Origin: Bacteroidota bacterium
GTDB taxonomy: Bacteria > Bacteroidota > Bacteroidia > Bacteroidales > Bacteroidaceae
DNA: 64,000 nt
Reading direction: 5' to 3'
Assembly (NCBI GenBank): GCA_023426145.1
Contig: JAFABG010000019.1
Span: 1 to 64,000 of the forward strand
Below the pieces are notes generated by a model. It was given only the letters and a program-made list of their open reading frames with translations, had not been told where the DNA came from and did no database searches. The position numbers and the translations under genes were made by a program. Shown here in pieces: positions 61,927 through 64,000 of this stretch; positions within the stretch are counted from its first letter, which is position 1, and each line of letters opens with the position of its first letter.

Positions 61927-61934
61927 TACCTTTG
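61927..61934 (+). promoter_or_regulatory. -7 element TACCTTTG for the epimerase-like gene
   Basis: A perfect TAnnTTTG without a clear -33 partner, giving a leader of about 80 bases. It is divergent from the susC promoter region. Confidence 0.5.
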
Positions 61935-62021
61935 TATAGAAAGCGATGCTTTTATAAAATATTCTGATACATAAATCACGGCCTATTGACCATGTATGTG
62001 GTCAACTGAAAAATGAAAGAT

Positions 62022-62894
62022 ATGAAAACAATATCAAACGAACAACTTACCATACAGGTATCTCCACACGGAGCCGAACTTTGCAGTATTCATGCACATG
62101 GAAAAGAATATTTATGGCAAGCCGATCCGGCTTTCTGGAAACGTCATTCACCAGTGCTCTTTCCTATAGTAGGAAGCGTATGGGATAATCAATACAGAAA
62201 TGAAGGAATTGCCTATTCACTTTCACAACATGGTTTTGCACGTGACAAGGAATTTACGCTGATTTATGAAGATGAGAACGAATTACGCTATAGGCTTGTT
62301 AGCAACAAAGATACCCTACAGCTTTATCCTTTTCCTTTTTGCCTAGAAATTGGTTATCGGATTCAAGGAAAGCAGATTGAAGTGATATGGGAAGTGACAA
62401 ATACCGGAGATAAACTGATGCATTTTCAGATTGGGGCACATCCAGCATTCTATTGGCCCGATTATGATGCAAAGACCAAAGAACGAGGATTCTTCGGATT
62501 TGATGAGAAGGAACGATTAAAGTATATCTTAATCTCGGAAAAAGGATGTGTAGACACTTCGCATGAGTATCAGTTAGCGCTTTCAAGCGGGCTGCTCACA
62601 CTAGATACACAGACCTTCGACAAAGATGCTTTGATTTTAGAGAATGAGCAAATCCATAAAGTAACACTCTACACTAAAGAAAAGAAAGCTTATTTAAGCC
62701 TACATTTCAATACACCTGTAGTAGGCTTATGGTCTCCTCCTTCAAAGAATGCCCCTTTTGTATGCATTGAACCTTGGTATGGACGCTGTGATCGCGCTCA
62801 TTACACAGGTGAATACAAAGACAAAGATTGGATGCAACATTTAAAACCGAATGATACCTTCAAAGGAGGATATACAATTGAAATTGAAGAGTAG
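62022..62894 (+). CDS. Aldose 1-epimerase family protein
   Basis: 290 residues from the ATG at 62022 (MKTISNEQLTIQV); an ATG three codons earlier (62013) is equally possible. It has no signal peptide. Beta-sandwich of the galactose mutarotase type: VSPHGAELCSIHAHGKEYLW, FPIVGSVWD, QHGFARDKEF (His near 72), FQIGAHPAFYWP (catalytic His near 144) and CIEPWYGRCD with the catalytic Glu near 250. The form resembles LacX/YeaD-like members rather than classic GalM. It would interconvert sugar anomers; being divergent from susC, it may assist hexose metabolism, but it is not a known part of the fructan locus. Confidence 0.85.
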   Translation: MKTISNEQLTIQVSPHGAELCSIHAHGKEYLWQADPAFWKRHSPVLFPIVGSVWDNQYRNEGIAYSLSQHGFARDKEFTLIYEDENELRYRLVSNKDTLQLYPFPFCLEIGYRIQGKQIEVIWEVTNTGDKLMHFQIGAHPAFYWPDYDAKTKERGFFGFDEKERLKYILISEKGCVDTSHEYQLALSSGLLTLDTQTFDKDALILENEQIHKVTLYTKEKKAYLSLHFNTPVVGLWSPPSKNAPFVCIEPWYGRCDRAHYTGEYKDKDWMQHLKPNDTFKGGYTIEIEE

Positions 62895-62937
62895 GTTGTT
62901 TGCTTTGCTTATAAACTGAACTCATACTCGCTGAAAG

Positions 62938-63786
62938 TCATCCAAACTCAAACATTTGCTTAGCGCAATCGTATCCTTCTTCATAGAACGTGGTCAGTTT
63001 TTGCACATCTCGTTCAATACGATCGACCACTACGGGTTGCAGGGGGCGGATTACAACAATCTTCCCCTCGTCTTCCATTTGCTCCACCAATTCCAATTGT
63101 TCATTATAAACAGCACACCGACGGCTCAAGGCCTCACGCAACTTCGGGTATTTGCGGTAAACAAAGGAAGGAACATGGATATCTTTAGTATCTTTACGGT
63201 AACCACGATTACGGGTCAGCACAACAACATTACGAGAGCTACCATCCTCTATAGCCCGTAACAAAGGTATTGAATCAACAATTCCACCATCTAGCATCGG
63301 TACGTTATCTACGTAAGTAATAGGACAGACGAAAGGAAGACTACTCGATGCTCTAGCAATGTCAATAACCCGGCTCTTATCCCGTTTCTCCTCAAAATAG
63401 TTTGCTTCCCCTGTCATACAATTTGTTGTTACCATCACAAATCGCTCGGAAGAAGCAAAATAGGTATCATAGTCATAGGGAAGGATGTGCTCGGGAAATT
63501 CGTTAAAGAGCAAATCAAAATCTAGAATATTACGCTTCTTTAGTAAGTGTTTAAACCCTATATAATTGTATTTTTCCAACAAATCAATATTACTAAACTT
63601 GGCACGTCCGCGCTGACTGGATGCATAAGACAATCCATTGCACGCTCCCGCAGACACACCTATTACGTATGGAAACTTGATGCTACAATCCATCAGATAA
63701 TCAAGTACCCCACAAGTGAATACTCCTCGCATGCCTCCTCCTTCAAGCACCAAACCGGTATACTCATCTACATTGAAATCATTCAT
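62938..63786 (-). CDS. Patatin-like phospholipase family protein
   Basis: 282 residues from the ATG at 63786 (MNDFNVDEYTGLVLEGGGMR). A start at 63825 adds only Tyr/Asn-rich residues. The oxyanion loop is EGGGMRG, the nucleophile elbow GVSAG with Ser45, and the dyad Asp166 is in MLDGGIVDS. It belongs to the bacterial YjjU/RssA-like patatin group with a C-terminal helical part (KYPKLREALSRRCAVYNEQLE). Probably an acyl hydrolase on phospholipids or other esters; no signal peptide, so cytoplasmic or membrane-associated. It is a single gene, convergent with the epimerase gene. Confidence 0.88.
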   Translation of the reverse strand: MNDFNVDEYTGLVLEGGGMRGVFTCGVLDYLMDCSIKFPYVIGVSAGACNGLSYASSQRGRAKFSNIDLLEKYNYIGFKHLLKKRNILDFDLLFNEFPEHILPYDYDTYFASSERFVMVTTNCMTGEANYFEEKRDKSRVIDIARASSSLPFVCPITYVDNVPMLDGGIVDSIPLLRAIEDGSSRNVVVLTRNRGYRKDTKDIHVPSFVYRKYPKLREALSRRCAVYNEQLELVEQMEDEGKIVVIRPLQPVVVDRIERDVQKLTTFYEEGYDCAKQMFEFG

Positions 63787-63845
63787 TATCAAATCATTAT
63801 TTGCATATTTATAATAAAAAAACACAGAATAAAGCTATTCTTTCG

Positions 63846-63853
63846 CAAAAATA
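63846..63853 (-). promoter_or_regulatory. -7 element TATTTTTG for the patatin-like gene
   Basis: 63853-63846 on the minus strand reads TATTTTTG, about 60 bases upstream of the ATG at 63786. No -33 at the right distance. Confidence 0.45.
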
Positions 63854-63962
63854 ACAAATAATCGGACAAATCCTTGTTTTTCAGGTAGATTCTATGTAAC
63901 TTTAGGGTAGCTTAATTGTTTATGTAGGAAATCCCAAAAAGTCCTGCCCGCAGGCAAGCACC

Positions 63963-64000
63963 ATGAGAATACAGTTTGAAATTAAAGAAAAATTGCAGGA
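63963..64000 (+). CDS. Possible start of an unidentified gene cut by the window end
   Basis: An ATG at 63963 opens a frame (MRIQFEIKEKLQ) that runs off the window. A CCTGC/GCAGG short palindrome lies about 20 bases upstream. Too little is present to name it; the frame may also be chance. Confidence 0.25.
   Translation, partial: MRIQFEIKEKLQ

Noticed and set aside
1..64000. tRNA, rRNA, prophage or integrative element
   Set aside because: No cloverleaf with a CCA-type end, rRNA stretch, phage structural genes, integrase or mobilisation genes were seen.

Overview
The window looks like chromosomal DNA of a gut or anaerobic Bacteroides (phylum Bacteroidota). The evidence is AT-rich DNA with Bacteroides-type promoters (TTTG at -33, about 19-20 bases, then TAnnTTTG at -7), a SusC/SusD locus, two hybrid two-component systems, pyruvate:ferredoxin oxidoreductase and sodium-pumping decarboxylases. 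I cannot name the species. I saw no tRNA, rRNA, CRISPR array, prophage or complete insertion sequence.

Layout. 1-475: the tail of an unidentified gene abutting a dead fragment of a susC gene, probably the edge of a mobile element. 691-1689: a GNAT/FemAB-like transferase. 1865-6420: the operon of the sodium-translocating methylmalonyl-CoA decarboxylase (epimerase, carboxyltransferase, gamma-like subunit with a lamin-tail domain, biotin carrier, beta subunit), which makes propionyl-CoA in succinate fermentation. 6779-10148: class II aldolase, ribosomal protein L31, a flavin/zinc-ribbon protein and an ECF sigma factor. 10224-13575: a second sodium pump, oxaloacetate decarboxylase (oadGAB), on the minus strand. 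13859-17537: lysE-like, DUF4924, rfbD and prfC. 17742-21446: purL. 21705-26829: a hybrid two-component regulator translationally coupled to a split chromate transporter. 26903-41519: two GHL10 proteins, uvrA, a small beta-barrel, cstA with a small membrane protein, an ATP-grasp-like protein, an AAA ATPase and nifJ. 41610-45701: a glycine betaine-type ABC transporter preceded by an outer-membrane porin-like gene. 45976-46308: an MGMT-family protein.

46326-61708 is a fructan utilisation locus with the gene order I recall for BT1754-BT1763 of B. thetaiotaomicron. It holds a fructose-sensing hybrid regulator, fructokinase, sugar permease, a WMNDPNG-type GH32, an endo-levanase-like surface GH32, a surface glycan-binding lipoprotein, SusD and SusC. 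The likely path is capture and cutting of levan at the surface, import by SusC/D, trimming in the periplasm, then uptake and phosphorylation of fructose. An aldose epimerase-like protein and a patatin-like lipase follow.

The least explained items are non-coding and lie inside the fructan locus. One is a short predicted plus-strand RNA (about 49328-49389) with a consensus promoter and an intrinsic terminator. The other is a set of four tandem 22-bp repeats (51606-51683), each centred on a CAC...GTG dyad, between a promoter-like site and the permease start. The coupling of a hybrid regulator to a chromate transporter and the lamin-tail domain on the decarboxylase gamma subunit are also worth a second look. 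All functional calls come from reading sequence and remembered family features; no database search was run.
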